Shown: one piece after another, positions 1-7,921 of the stretch
How positions within the stretch are numbered: position 1 is the first letter of the stretch
Layout: the number at the start of each line of letters is the position of its first letter
Assembly (NCBI GenBank): GCA_034429215.1
Contig: DAOUGI010000039.1
Coordinates: forward strand, 1 to 64,000
Direction: 5' to 3'
Source: JAFGOG01 sp034429215
GTDB lineage: Bacteria; Chloroflexota; Anaerolineae; JAAYZQ01
DNA: 64,000 bases
Translations under genes and position numbers: made by a program
Notes under the pieces: model-generated
Databases searched by the model: none
Told to the model about the DNA's origin: nothing
The model's input: only the letters and a program-made list of their open reading frames with translations

Positions 1-55
1 CGACTCCAACCGGATCCCGTGTTCCGTTTTACCGGATCATGACCGGAACCTCACC

Positions 56-77
56 GGAACACGGTACACCGTGTTCC
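56..77. repeat. 22-bp perfect palindrome downstream of the first gene
   Basis: The 10-bp arm at 56-65 (GGAACACGGT) is repeated inverted at 68-77 with a 2-nt centre. Partial copies of the same words lie at 17-26 and 42-49, so the first 80 bases are a nest of short inverted repeats. There is no T-run after the hairpin on the minus strand, so it may be a transcript 3' end structure for the gene that ends at 86 rather than a canonical terminator. Confidence 0.5.
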
Positions 78-85
78 ACCCTCCC

Positions 86-1555
86 CTATGGTTTCTCTTT
101 CGCCTGCCGGTCGCGCACCCTATCCCAGGCATCGCGGATCTGCCGCAGCTCTTCGATCGTGTCGGGCAGCTTGCCATAGTGGGCGCTCACGTAAGCGTTG
201 GTGATCAGCGTCGTATCCGCCTCGCTGCCGGGCAGGGCCTGGCCTAACGTGACCAGGTATTCGTAGGGCGTCTGGGCCGAGGCGCGCGGGTAGCCCTGCT
301 CCGCCGCCAGGCGGACCATGTTGGCATAGATGCGCCGGATCGAGATGGCCGACAGGAACTGGATGCCCAGGACCCGGCCGGCCATGTCGCCCAACCGCTG
401 GCGGCCGGCCTGGAGCAGGTCGGCCAGGCTGCGGCCCAGGGCGCCGGCCGACAGCAGCGATTCGCGCGTTTCGCCGATCCCAAGGGCCCGGGCGCGGCGC
501 TGGCGGTACCAGGTGAACAGCAGGACCAGCGCGATCAGGACGACGATCACGCCGACGTTGGCGCTGAGGTGAAAGGCGCGCTCGGCGGCCGGGCTCGGCT
601 CGCCGGAAGCCTTGGTCAATTCGTCGAGGGCGTTGCCAAGCTGAAGGGCCAGGCCGTCGAAAACCCCCTTCAATGCCCCCCAATTGATCGGGAGCAGCGA
701 CACAAGCCACCAGATTGCCCTCAACAGCCAAAGCACTACGGTATAGACCACGATCAACAGCAGGTTAAAGACAGGCGACAACCGGCTCAAGATCTGTTCC
801 AGGCTGCCGCCGTAGAAAAAGACGGCCACCGCCATCCCCACCGCTATCAGCAGCGCCACGGCCACGGCCGACCAGCCGACCCAATAGCCGCTCAAGTTGG
901 CCCGGCTGCCTCCTGGAAGCTGGCTGATCTCTTCGATGCGGGCCAGGGCGATGGCGATCAGCGCAAAGAAAAAGTAAGGGATGACAAACTGCGTCAGCTC
1001 GCGGCGGGTGAGGAAGGTGATCGCCACGCCGGACCAGATGAGGATGATAATGCCGGCGCGAAAGCTAAAACCCACGCTGTCAACCGAGATACTGCGCCGG
1101 GCCAGGTGCATGCCCCGCGCCCACAGATAGATCAGGGCCAGGATGGCGAGCATCTCGGGCAGAAAAACTGTAACGGAGGTCAGCCGCTTCCAGATATAGT
1201 CGAGCCATTCCGTGCCGTGAAGGGTCAATCCGCCGTAGATGTGATAGCGGGCCACCAGGAAGATGCTGAGCAGCAGGGCCAGCAGCAGCAGCCCTTGCTG
1301 AAGCGGAAGGGACAGGTTGGTCAGGGCGAGCGCCCGGTAAAGGTAAAAAAAGCCGAGCAGCAGGACCAACATGCCCAGCCACAACAGCAGCGGCCGGTGC
1401 TGGAGCGTCGCCTGGCTCAGGGCCGCAAAGATGGGAGTTACCCAGGACACCTCGGCAGCGGCCAGGGCGACATAGATCAGCTCGCGGCGGCTCGCAGCGC
1501 CGAGGATCCCCTCTCTCTTGGGGGAGAGGGTAGGGTGAGGGGGCAGGGCGCTCAT
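86..1555 (-). CDS. Multi-pass membrane protein with C-terminal DUF4129 domain
   Basis: A 489-residue protein with roughly ten hydrophobic segments over residues 15-340, followed by a soluble C-terminal domain (about residues 400-489) with the DUF4129 pattern, ending IRRIYANMVRLA...TPYEYL...YVSAHYGK. It is the last gene of a moxR-DUF58-DUF4129 set, a common arrangement usually linked to transglutaminase-like proteins and envelope functions; no transglutaminase core is present here. The start is the ATG at 1555, which overlaps the DUF58 stop as ATGA. The first codons (MSALPPHPTLSPKREG) are encoded by an interspersed CCCTCTC/GAGAGGG repeat, so the extreme N-terminus is repeat-derived and may not be ancestral. 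The biochemical function is unknown. Confidence 0.8.
   Translation of the reverse strand: MSALPPHPTLSPKREGILGAASRRELIYVALAAAEVSWVTPIFAALSQATLQHRPLLLWLGMLVLLLGFFYLYRALALTNLSLPLQQGLLLLALLLSIFLVARYHIYGGLTLHGTEWLDYIWKRLTSVTVFLPEMLAILALIYLWARGMHLARRSISVDSVGFSFRAGIIILIWSGVAITFLTRRELTQFVIPYFFFALIAIALARIEEISQLPGGSRANLSGYWVGWSAVAVALLIAVGMAVAVFFYGGSLEQILSRLSPVFNLLLIVVYTVVLWLLRAIWWLVSLLPINWGALKGVFDGLALQLGNALDELTKASGEPSPAAERAFHLSANVGVIVVLIALVLLFTWYRQRRARALGIGETRESLLSAGALGRSLADLLQAGRQRLGDMAGRVLGIQFLSAISIRRIYANMVRLAAEQGYPRASAQTPYEYLVTLGQALPGSEADTTLITNAYVSAHYGKLPDTIEELRQIRDAWDRVRDRQAKEKP
1508..1547. repeat. Interspersed GC-rich repeat, copy 1 (inside a coding start)
   Basis: A short inverted element (CCTCTCTC/GGGAGAGGG) followed by a GGGTGAGGG-type tail. 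Related copies occur at 6459-6513 and 38690-38724. Here the element overlaps the first 16 codons of the DUF4129 gene and is translated. Confidence 0.7.
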
Positions 1556-2844
1556 CGGCTGCCTCCCGTAAAACGGATAGGGGGCACCAGGTCGGGGATC
1601 CATTCTGTCCCTTCGTCCGCAGCGCCCAAGAGCTCCTCGTCGCCCGGAAGCCGGCTGACCGGCAGGTGATAGGCGCCGCGCTCGATCGCCGGCGGCAGCT
1701 CCTGGGCCAGCGGCTCTTCTTCGAGCGACACCAGCACCAGGCGGCGGCCTGCCTCGTGCAGGCGGAGCATCGCGTTGAGCAGATCGTCGGTGATCACCGA
1801 CGTGACGACGACCAGGGTCGAGCCCCACGGCAGGCGCGGGCTTTCGGCCAGCAGCAGCGCGTCGATCGACGCGGTGGCAAAGCTGGTCACTGCCGCCAGC
1901 GCCTCCATCACCCGGGGCATCTGGTCGGGCCGGCGGCTGGGCAGCACCTTGATCGACTGGTCCGAGTGGGGGATGCAGCCGTTGGCGATCACCCCCACCT
2001 CGTAGCGCTGGGTGAAGGCATAGTTGGCGATCGACGCCGTCACGCTGATCGCCCTTTCCAGGAGCAGCGGCCTGATCCCCTGCCAGTGTTTGGGCATCGT
2101 GGCGACATTGCAAAAGATCACCAGGTTGTGGCTGGTCGTCGGCTCATAGACCTTGACCTGCAGCTCCTGGCGCCGCGCCGAGGCCTTCCAGTGGATGTGG
2201 CGAAAGGCGTCGTCGGGCTGGTAATCGCGGATGCCGACCGCCCGGCTGGGGTCCTCGAACAGCCGCCAGCTTGCCTTGACCTCGCCGAACGGCTCTTTGG
2301 GCGGAAAGCCCAGGGTTTCCAGCGGCAGCACGCGGGGATAGACGATCAGCCAGTCGATGTGATCCTCCTTGACCTGCCGGCGGAACAGGCCAAAGATGTC
2401 GCCCGACACCAGGCGGACCGGACCGAACGGGTAAAAGCCGCGCCGGGTGCAACGGACGCGATAGCGGCGGTTGATCCGCTCAAACCAGCGGATCGAGAAG
2501 GCGTTGCAGCAATAACCCACCTGGCCGCCGGGCGAAAGAAAGAGGCGGCCCTCCTCTGGCGGCAGGGCCGGCGGCCACTGATCCTCGACCAGCAGCCAGC
2601 CGAGGGGCAGCAGCTTTTGATTGGTGACGTGCATCGTCACGTCCACCGTCTCGCCCGGGAAAGCGCGGCGCTCGCCAAAGGTGCGCTGATAGCTGAGCTT
2701 GCTCAGGCTGTAGCGGTTCCACAGCCAGGCGGCCGGGATGATCGTCAGCATCATGGCCGAGATGACGAGCAGGGCCCGCACGTCGAAAAGAAAGGCGACG
2801 GGTATCAGAAACAGGGCCAGGTAGATCCAATACCGGTTAAACAT
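1552..2844 (-). CDS. DUF58 domain protein
   Basis: A 430-residue protein with two N-terminal membrane segments (about residues 5-45), a beta-rich middle region, and the DUF58 signature near the centre: RAVGIRDYQPDDAFRHIHW followed by KASAR and a Q-x-K-VYEP strand. DUF58 proteins have a von Willebrand factor A-like fold and are encoded beside MoxR ATPases, which are thought to act on them. It lies 81 nt downstream of moxR in the same direction and overlaps the DUF4129 gene by 4 nt, so the three are very likely co-transcribed. The molecular role is not established; a link to cell-envelope assembly or solute-binding protein maturation is inferred from family context. Confidence 0.88.
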   Translation of the reverse strand: MFNRYWIYLALFLIPVAFLFDVRALLVISAMMLTIIPAAWLWNRYSLSKLSYQRTFGERRAFPGETVDVTMHVTNQKLLPLGWLLVEDQWPPALPPEEGRLFLSPGGQVGYCCNAFSIRWFERINRRYRVRCTRRGFYPFGPVRLVSGDIFGLFRRQVKEDHIDWLIVYPRVLPLETLGFPPKEPFGEVKASWRLFEDPSRAVGIRDYQPDDAFRHIHWKASARRQELQVKVYEPTTSHNLVIFCNVATMPKHWQGIRPLLLERAISVTASIANYAFTQRYEVGVIANGCIPHSDQSIKVLPSRRPDQMPRVMEALAAVTSFATASIDALLLAESPRLPWGSTLVVVTSVITDDLLNAMLRLHEAGRRLVLVSLEEEPLAQELPPAIERGAYHLPVSRLPGDEELLGAADEGTEWIPDLVPPIRFTGGSR

Positions 2845-2925
2845 CGGCCGTCTGCCTCGCCGCCCCCATCCCTGACCGTGGAAAGCTCGAGATCGTTCCT
2901 CTCCTCAGATCGAAACGGACCGCCG

Positions 2926-3864
2926 TCATTTCTCGACGGGAACCGGCACCGTCTCGACGATCTCGGCCATTACCTCTTCGGGCCGGCGGCCCCGCAGGCG
3001 GGTCTGGGGGCTGATGATGATCCGGTGGGTCAGCACCGGCGGAGCCAGGTACTTGACGTCGTCGGGGATGACGAACTGGCGGTCGCGCAGCGCGGCCAGC
3101 GCCTGGGCCGTCCTGTACAGCGCCAGCGTGCCCCGCGGGCTGACCCCCAGCTCCACCGCCGCGTGCGTGCGGGTGGCGCGCACCACCTTGACGACATAGT
3201 CGCGCACCGATTCCTCGACCAGGACCTCCCTGACCTGCTTTTGCATCGCCAGCAGGTCCTCGGCCTCGACCACCGGCGCCAGCTTGTCCAGGGGGTCTTC
3301 CCGCTCGTAGCGGAGCAGGATAGCGTTCTCGTCCGGTTCGCTGGGATACCCCAGCGCCACCTTCATCAGGAAGCGGTCCACCTGCGCCTCGGGCAGGGGG
3401 AAGGTGCCCTCCAGCTCGATCGGGTTTTGGGTGGCCAGCACCACAAAAGGCCGGGGAAGGGACATCGTCTCCACGTCCACCGTCACTTGCCGCTCCTGCA
3501 TCGCTTCCAGCAGCGCGCTCTGCGTGCGGGGGGTGGCCCGGTTGATCTCGTCGGCAAGCACCACCTGGGCCATGATCGGCCCTTGTCGAAACTCGAACTC
3601 TTGAGTTTTCTGGTTAAAGTAGAGGATGCCGGTCACGTCGCTGGGCAGCAGGTCGGGGGTGAACTGGATCCGCCTAAAGCTGCAGCCGATGCTGCGGGCC
3701 AGGGCCTTGGCCAGGGTCGTCTTGCCGATGCCCGGGACGTCTTCCAGCAGGACGTGGCCTTCACACAGCAGTGCTACCAGGCACATCTCGATCACGTCGT
3801 CCTTGCCGACGATCACCTTGGCCACGTTCTCTTTGATGAGGTCGGCGGTCTGCTTGATCTTCAT
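2926..3864 (-). CDS. MoxR family AAA+ ATPase
   Basis: A 312-residue AAA+ ATPase of normal MoxR length. Walker A is GIGKTT at residues 45-50 and Walker B is VVLADE at 101-106, followed by the family-typical INRATPRTQSALLEAMQE. The sensor region reads FVVLATQNPIE, and the lid domain contains SPRGTLALYRTAQALA. MoxR proteins act as chaperone-like ATPases that activate or mature partner proteins, commonly the adjacent DUF58 protein. The ATG at 3864 is preceded by a clear GGGAGG ribosome site. It opens the moxR-DUF58-DUF4129 unit that ends the long minus-strand gene train. Confidence 0.93.
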   Translation of the reverse strand: MKIKQTADLIKENVAKVIVGKDDVIEMCLVALLCEGHVLLEDVPGIGKTTLAKALARSIGCSFRRIQFTPDLLPSDVTGILYFNQKTQEFEFRQGPIMAQVVLADEINRATPRTQSALLEAMQERQVTVDVETMSLPRPFVVLATQNPIELEGTFPLPEAQVDRFLMKVALGYPSEPDENAILLRYEREDPLDKLAPVVEAEDLLAMQKQVREVLVEESVRDYVVKVVRATRTHAAVELGVSPRGTLALYRTAQALAALRDRQFVIPDDVKYLAPPVLTHRIIISPQTRLRGRRPEEVMAEIVETVPVPVEK

Positions 3865-3934
3865 AGAGCCTCCCTGCTATGATAACTGCCCATCTTGCGC
3901 TCCGGTTCAGCGGCGCGGAAATCGGATTTCCGAT

Positions 3935-4585
3935 CTATTCCAGGTGCAGCTTGCTGTTGATCGTCCGTCGCACGTCGGCGAACGCTTCGTCGAGGTACGG
4001 GTAGGCGAACAGCACCATGCCAAGCCCCATGATGGCCCCGGTGATGCTCCTCAAGATCCAGTTGCTTTCGTACACGCCGAAAAGCTGCAGCGTGCCGTCG
4101 ATCCCCGCCGGCGCCAGGAAGAGGAGAAAGTAGCGGAAACGCAGCAGCCGGTGCCCCCGCCGGCGCCGCCAGGCGGCGTACAACAGGCCGGTCAGGAAGA
4201 TCGTGCCATAGATGGCCACGTCGCGCTCGCAAAAAGCGACCTTCCAGCCCACCAGCGGGCTGCCGATGTCGCGGGCGAAGGGATCGAGATCGACGCCGGC
4301 CGCAGCCAGTTGGTCGGGGGTGTAATAGAACTGAGGCCCGCCGAAAAAGTAGGAGCGTTCCGGCCGTTGATGACAGGCAGGCCGGTACAGCAAGTAGATC
4401 GCCTTGGCCGGCGCCGTCCAGCCGGCATCCATCAGGATCGGCGCCAGGAGCGGCAGCCCCACATACAGGCCGGCGGCCAGGTTAAAAAGCGCCAGCCAGT
4501 GCTTGGCCAGCTTGAATATACCCTTGTCGACCAGGATCACCGCGTCACGGGTTCGGCCCGTGACCGGCTGTCGCGTCGCACTCAA
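3935..4585 (-). CDS. DUF2085 membrane protein
   Basis: A 216-residue protein with about five membrane segments and the diagnostic DUF2085 motif CHQRPERSYF near residue 66, followed by the conserved FCERDVAIYGTIFLTGLLY. The TTG start at 4585 is chosen because GGAGGGG lies 9 nt upstream and no better ATG exists. It sits directly downstream of ccdA with a 24-nt gap. The conserved Cys and His residues suggest a metal or redox site, but the family has no known function; its position after ccdA and the ccm genes hints at an envelope redox or copper role. That last point is inference. Confidence 0.8.
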   Translation of the reverse strand: MSATRQPVTGRTRDAVILVDKGIFKLAKHWLALFNLAAGLYVGLPLLAPILMDAGWTAPAKAIYLLYRPACHQRPERSYFFGGPQFYYTPDQLAAAGVDLDPFARDIGSPLVGWKVAFCERDVAIYGTIFLTGLLYAAWRRRRGHRLLRFRYFLLFLAPAGIDGTLQLFGVYESNWILRSITGAIMGLGMVLFAYPYLDEAFADVRRTINSKLHLE

Positions 4586-4609
4586 TCGATGCCCCTCCGA
4601 CCCAGTATC

Positions 4610-5590
4610 CTACAACTCCAGGTTGAACAAGCTGCCATATTGCGCCAGGAACCCCAGGCTCCCGGTAAAGATCAGGATGCCCATCAGCGCCAGGAGCACG
4701 CCGCTGACGGCGGCGATAATCCCCAGGTAGCGGTTTGCCTTGCGCAGCGCCTTGGACACGGGGGCAAAGGCCAACCCCACCAGCAGAAACGGGATGCCCA
4801 GGCCCAGCGAATAAACGGTGAGCAGCACAATGCCCTGGCCTACGGTTTCGAGCGTGCTGGCCAGGACCAGGATGCCGGTCAGGATCGGCCCAATGCACGG
4901 CGTCCAGCCCACGGCAAAGATCACGCCGACGAGCAGCGAGCGGAGGTAACCGATCGGCTGGCCCTCCTTGAGCTCAAACCTCTTTTCGGCGTACAGAAGG
5001 TCGGTCCCCCCGAAAAAGTAAACGATGGCCGCGATCAACAGGCCGGCAATGGCGTTGGGGATCAGGGCATCGTAGCTCGACGCAAAGCTCAATACCCCGG
5101 CCGCAATGGCCAGGGCGGCCTGAATCGGCAGGGCAAGCCCGGCGCAGCCCAGGATCACGGCAGCCATCAACAGGCCCTCTTCCAGCCGCCGCAGCGGATC
5201 GCTGCCGCTGAGCAGCAGGGTAACCAAGCCCGCCACTATGGCCAGTGCGGCCCAAACCTGCCGGTTTTTGGGGATCCCAATCAGCTTCATGCCCAAGACC
5301 ACCAGCAGCACGCCCCCCACCCGCTGCAAGAGCAGCGAATAGCTGACCAGCAGCTTGCCGAGAAACGTCGCCGAGGCGCCCAGGACGACAAACACCGCCG
5401 TAAAGCCCAGCACGAATAGCAGAGCATGGACGAACGGCAGCAGAGGTCTTGCCGGCTGTTCTCTAGAGATCACCGCCGTCCCGCTCAGGTAGCCGAGATA
5501 GGCCGGCACCAGGGGCAGGACGCATGGCGAGGCGAAGGACAGCAGCCCGGCCACGAAGGCAATGGGCAGCGTCAGGTTCTGGGGATCCAT
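4610..5590 (-). CDS. ccdA: CcdA-type thiol-disulfide electron transporter with an internal insertion
   Basis: CcdA/DsbD-type proteins move electrons from cytoplasmic thioredoxin across the membrane to extracytoplasmic thiol proteins. The first conserved Cys-Pro motif is present (FASPCVLPLVPAYLGYL, about residues 20-36), and the second is WTPCIGPILTG near residue 227. Between them the protein carries about 90 extra residues with two to three additional hydrophobic segments (roughly residues 105-195), which makes it 326 residues instead of the usual 230-250. The downstream RFELKEG...YLRSLLVG segment is normal. It lies 9 nt after ccmD and presumably feeds reductant to heme-ligation or DsbA-type proteins encoded upstream. 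Confidence 0.87.
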   Translation of the reverse strand: MDPQNLTLPIAFVAGLLSFASPCVLPLVPAYLGYLSGTAVISREQPARPLLPFVHALLFVLGFTAVFVVLGASATFLGKLLVSYSLLLQRVGGVLLVVLGMKLIGIPKNRQVWAALAIVAGLVTLLLSGSDPLRRLEEGLLMAAVILGCAGLALPIQAALAIAAGVLSFASSYDALIPNAIAGLLIAAIVYFFGGTDLLYAEKRFELKEGQPIGYLRSLLVGVIFAVGWTPCIGPILTGILVLASTLETVGQGIVLLTVYSLGLGIPFLLVGLAFAPVSKALRKANRYLGIIAAVSGVLLALMGILIFTGSLGFLAQYGSLFNLEL

Positions 5591-5599
5591 CCGCGTGCT

Positions 5600-5749
5600 C
5601 TAGTCCTTATCCCCGGCTGCAAGAGAGGGATCTGCCTCGCGGATGGCTTGCAGCTCCGCTTCGAGCCTGCGCTGGCGCAGCACGATGCTGACCACCAATC
5701 CAAAAGAGATTGCCCACAACACGGCATAGGCCGCTACGAGATAACCCAT
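5600..5749 (-). CDS. ccmD: CcmD-like small membrane protein
   Basis: A 49-residue protein with one N-terminal membrane span (LVAAYAVLWAISFGLVVSIVL) followed by a basic stretch and a short charged tail (RQRRLEAELQAIREADP). That is the usual CcmD layout. A very strong ribosome site (TAGGAGGAACC) precedes the ATG at 5749. It sits 8 nt after ccmC and 9 nt before ccdA. CcmD stabilises and releases heme-loaded CcmE from CcmC/CcmAB in type I cytochrome c maturation. Sequence similarity in this family is weak, so the call rests on size, topology and position. Confidence 0.8.
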   Translation of the reverse strand: MGYLVAAYAVLWAISFGLVVSIVLRQRRLEAELQAIREADPSLAAGDKD

Positions 5750-5757
5750 GGTTCCTC

Positions 5758-6453
5758 CTACCCGATCACCCTTTGTTTCAGCTCTTCCACGTCGTCGCGC
5801 AGCCGCTCCAGGCGGATGCGGTGCCCCATCAACGTCACGTACCACACGGTGAACGTGATCAGGCAGAAAAAGAAGGCGAACATCATGCCCGGGCCCAGCC
5901 CGCCCCCCTCGGACCCAAACATCAAGGGGTGCTGTGACCGCCACAGCCGGATGGCGATAAAGTTGATCGGCACCGAGATAAAGGCGACGATGCCATACAC
6001 CGCGGCGAAACGCGCCCGGCGGGCGGGATCGTCCACCGTGCTGCGCAGCATCAAGTAGCCGACATAGACCAGGAACTGGATGAGTGAGATCGTCAGCCGC
6101 TCGTCCCACACCCACCACACGCCCCAGGCCGGCTTGGCCCAGATCGAGCCACTGACCAGGACACCCAGCATGAACACCGTGCCAATCTCGGCCGACGACA
6201 GGGCGACAATGTCCCAGCGGCGCGCCTGGGTGCGCAGGTAGACGGCGCCGGCCACAAAGGTCACGAAAAAGGCGAGAAAGCCGACCCACGCCGTCGCAAT
6301 GTGAAAGTAGATGATGCGCTGGACTATCGGCCCGATCTCGCTCTGCATCACGGCCTTGGGCGCGCCGACCAGGGCCAGGTACAGCGCCGCCAGGATCAGC
6401 ACCGCGCTCACGGCGGTCAGCGCCACCAGCCAGGTGTCGTTTCGTCGCTTCAT
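5758..6453 (-). CDS. ccmC: CcmC heme transfer protein
   Basis: A 231-residue protein with six hydrophobic segments and the tryptophan-rich heme-handling motif WGVWWVWDERLT near residues 110-121. Flanking histidines include IIYFHIATAW near residues 50-59. CcmC loads heme onto CcmE on the outer face of the cytoplasmic membrane. The C-terminal tail is a charged helix (EELKQRVIG). Gene order ccmA-ccmB-ccmC-ccmD is conventional. The gap to ccmB (69 nt) is occupied by an interspersed GC-rich repeat. The ATG at 6453 is the only reasonable start. Confidence 0.95.
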   Translation of the reverse strand: MKRRNDTWLVALTAVSAVLILAALYLALVGAPKAVMQSEIGPIVQRIIYFHIATAWVGFLAFFVTFVAGAVYLRTQARRWDIVALSSAEIGTVFMLGVLVSGSIWAKPAWGVWWVWDERLTISLIQFLVYVGYLMLRSTVDDPARRARFAAVYGIVAFISVPINFIAIRLWRSQHPLMFGSEGGGLGPGMMFAFFFCLITFTVWYVTLMGHRIRLERLRDDVEELKQRVIG

Positions 6454-6458
6454 ACTTC

Positions 6459-6513
6459 CACCCCCTCACCCCTGCCCTCACCCCCAACCCCTCTCCCAGG
6501 GGGAGAGGGGAGC
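6459..6513. repeat. Interspersed GC-rich repeat, copy 2 (between ccmB and ccmC)
   Basis: CCCCTCACC and CCCTCTCCC words followed by a GGGGAGAGGGG arm; it is the same family as 1508-1547 and 38690-38724 but in the opposite orientation to the latter. It fills most of the ccmB-ccmC gap. Confidence 0.7.
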
Positions 6514-6521
6514 AGAGGTGG

Positions 6522-7196
6522 TTATTCTTTCACCACATAATCGAAGGTCATGAACGCCACTGCCGGAAAGATGACGTCGAACGCCGCCATCATCTGCAGC
6601 CAGCGGGCGATGTCGCTCAGCGGCAGGCCGTCGAGCACGCCGGCGGTAGCCTTGACGGCAAAGATCAGCAGCGGCGCCGCCACCGGCAGCAGCAGGATCG
6701 GCAGCAGCACCTCCCGCGCCCGGGTCTGGGCCGTCATGGCCGACAGGAGCGTCCCTACCCCGGCAAAGCCCAGCGTCCCCAGCACGACGATCAGTACCAG
6801 CCGCAGGTTCAGCAGGTTGATGCCGAAAAAGGCGGTGAACACCGGCAGGATGATCGCCTCGACCACCAGCATGAACAGCAGCGTCGAGATCATCTTGCCG
6901 AAATAGACGGCCGTGTGATCCACCGGCGCCAGCAGCAGCCCTTCCAGGCAGCCGCGGTCCTTTTCCAGGACAAAGGCCCGGTTCAAGCCCAGCACACCGG
7001 CGAAGGTAAAAGCCACCCACAGAATGCCGGGCGCGGCCTCTCGCACCCGGTCGATCCCCCGCAGCTCGAACGCAAAGTTGAAAATGACAATGACCAGCAC
7101 CGCAAAGACGAACATGGCGCTGAACATCTCTTTAGTGCGCAGCTCGGCGACGATGTCTTTCCAGACGATGGCCAGGATCTTGCGCAGGTAGTTCAT
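6522..7196 (-). CDS. ccmB: CcmB heme ABC exporter permease
   Basis: A 224-residue protein with six predicted membrane segments and the family pattern WKDIVAELRTKEMFSAMFVF at the N-terminus; the centre has LNRAFVLEKDRGCLEGLLLAP, the cytoplasmic coupling region. CcmB and CcmA form the ABC transporter that uses ATP to release holo-CcmE from CcmC/CcmD. The ATG at 7196 overlaps the ccmA stop as ATGA, so translation is coupled. A longer in-frame extension upstream lies inside ccmA and is unlikely to be used. Confidence 0.94.
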   Translation of the reverse strand: MNYLRKILAIVWKDIVAELRTKEMFSAMFVFAVLVIVIFNFAFELRGIDRVREAAPGILWVAFTFAGVLGLNRAFVLEKDRGCLEGLLLAPVDHTAVYFGKMISTLLFMLVVEAIILPVFTAFFGINLLNLRLVLIVVLGTLGFAGVGTLLSAMTAQTRAREVLLPILLLPVAAPLLIFAVKATAGVLDGLPLSDIARWLQMMAAFDVIFPAVAFMTFDYVVKE

Positions 7197-7921
7197 GAGC
7201 GGCCCGTCACGTCCCTGTAGATCTCTTTCATGCTGTCCAGGTCCACTTCGCTGCGCCGGCCTTGCCAGCCGATCCGGCCCCGGTTCAGGATGGCGGCCCG
7301 GTCGCACATCTCCAGGCCCTGTTCCAGGTTGTGGGTGGTCAGGATGACCGTCCGGTTCGAGGCGGCCAGCTCCTGCAGCACCCCGCGCAGCATGTCGGCT
7401 GCCTGTAGATCGAGGCCGGTGTACGGCTCGTCGAGCAGCATGATGGCCGGGTCGTGCAGCACCGCCCGGGCGATCGTCAACCGCTGGACCATTCCCCGCG
7501 AATAGTTCCGCACCGGGTCCCGCCGCCGGGACGTCAGCCCTACCTGTTCCAGGACGGCGTCGATCCGCGCCGCCGCATCGGGCAGGTCGTAGAGGCGGGC
7601 GAAGAACTTCAAGTTCTCGTCGGCAGTCAGATCGCCATATAGCAGCGGATTGTGGGAGATCAAACCGATCTGCCGCCGCACCGCCGTGGCCTCTTTGCCC
7701 AGGTCCTGGCCACAGACGTGGACGGTGCCCGACGAGGGCCGCGCCAGCGAGGCGATGATGCGGATCAGGGTCGTCTTGCCGGCGCCGTTGGGGCCAAACA
7801 GGGTCAGGAACTCACCCTCGGTCACCTCCAGGTCCACGCCCCGCAGGGCGGCGTGATGGCCGAACGCCTTGGTCAGCTTGCGGGCGCGGATAGCTGGTGG
7901 ACGGTCTCCTGACCCGCTCAT
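7193..7921 (-). CDS. ccmA: CcmA heme ABC exporter ATPase
   Basis: A 242-residue ABC ATPase. Walker A is GPNGAGKTT near residues 43-51, the signature is NYSRGMVQRLTIARAVL, and Walker B plus D-loop is IMLLDEPYTGLD. The H-loop is in LTTHNLEQGLEMCD. The NYSRGM/Q signature variant is typical of CcmA. The start at 7921 (MSGSGDRPP) overlaps the previous gene's stop as ATGA. An alternative start seven codons upstream would lie inside the preceding gene. With CcmB it completes the transporter of the type I maturation system. Confidence 0.94.
   Translation of the reverse strand: MSGSGDRPPAIRARKLTKAFGHHAALRGVDLEVTEGEFLTLFGPNGAGKTTLIRIIASLARPSSGTVHVCGQDLGKEATAVRRQIGLISHNPLLYGDLTADENLKFFARLYDLPDAAARIDAVLEQVGLTSRRRDPVRNYSRGMVQRLTIARAVLHDPAIMLLDEPYTGLDLQAADMLRGVLQELAASNRTVILTTHNLEQGLEMCDRAAILNRGRIGWQGRRSEVDLDSMKEIYRDVTGRS

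Noticed and set aside
569..3882. Long plus-strand ORFs (up to 738 codons) opposite the DUF4129, DUF58 and moxR genes, and similar ones near 15231-17009 and 24529-26232
   Set aside because: They are antisense shadows of GC-rich genes: rich in Gln, His, Arg and Asp, no domains, and opposite strands encode clear families.
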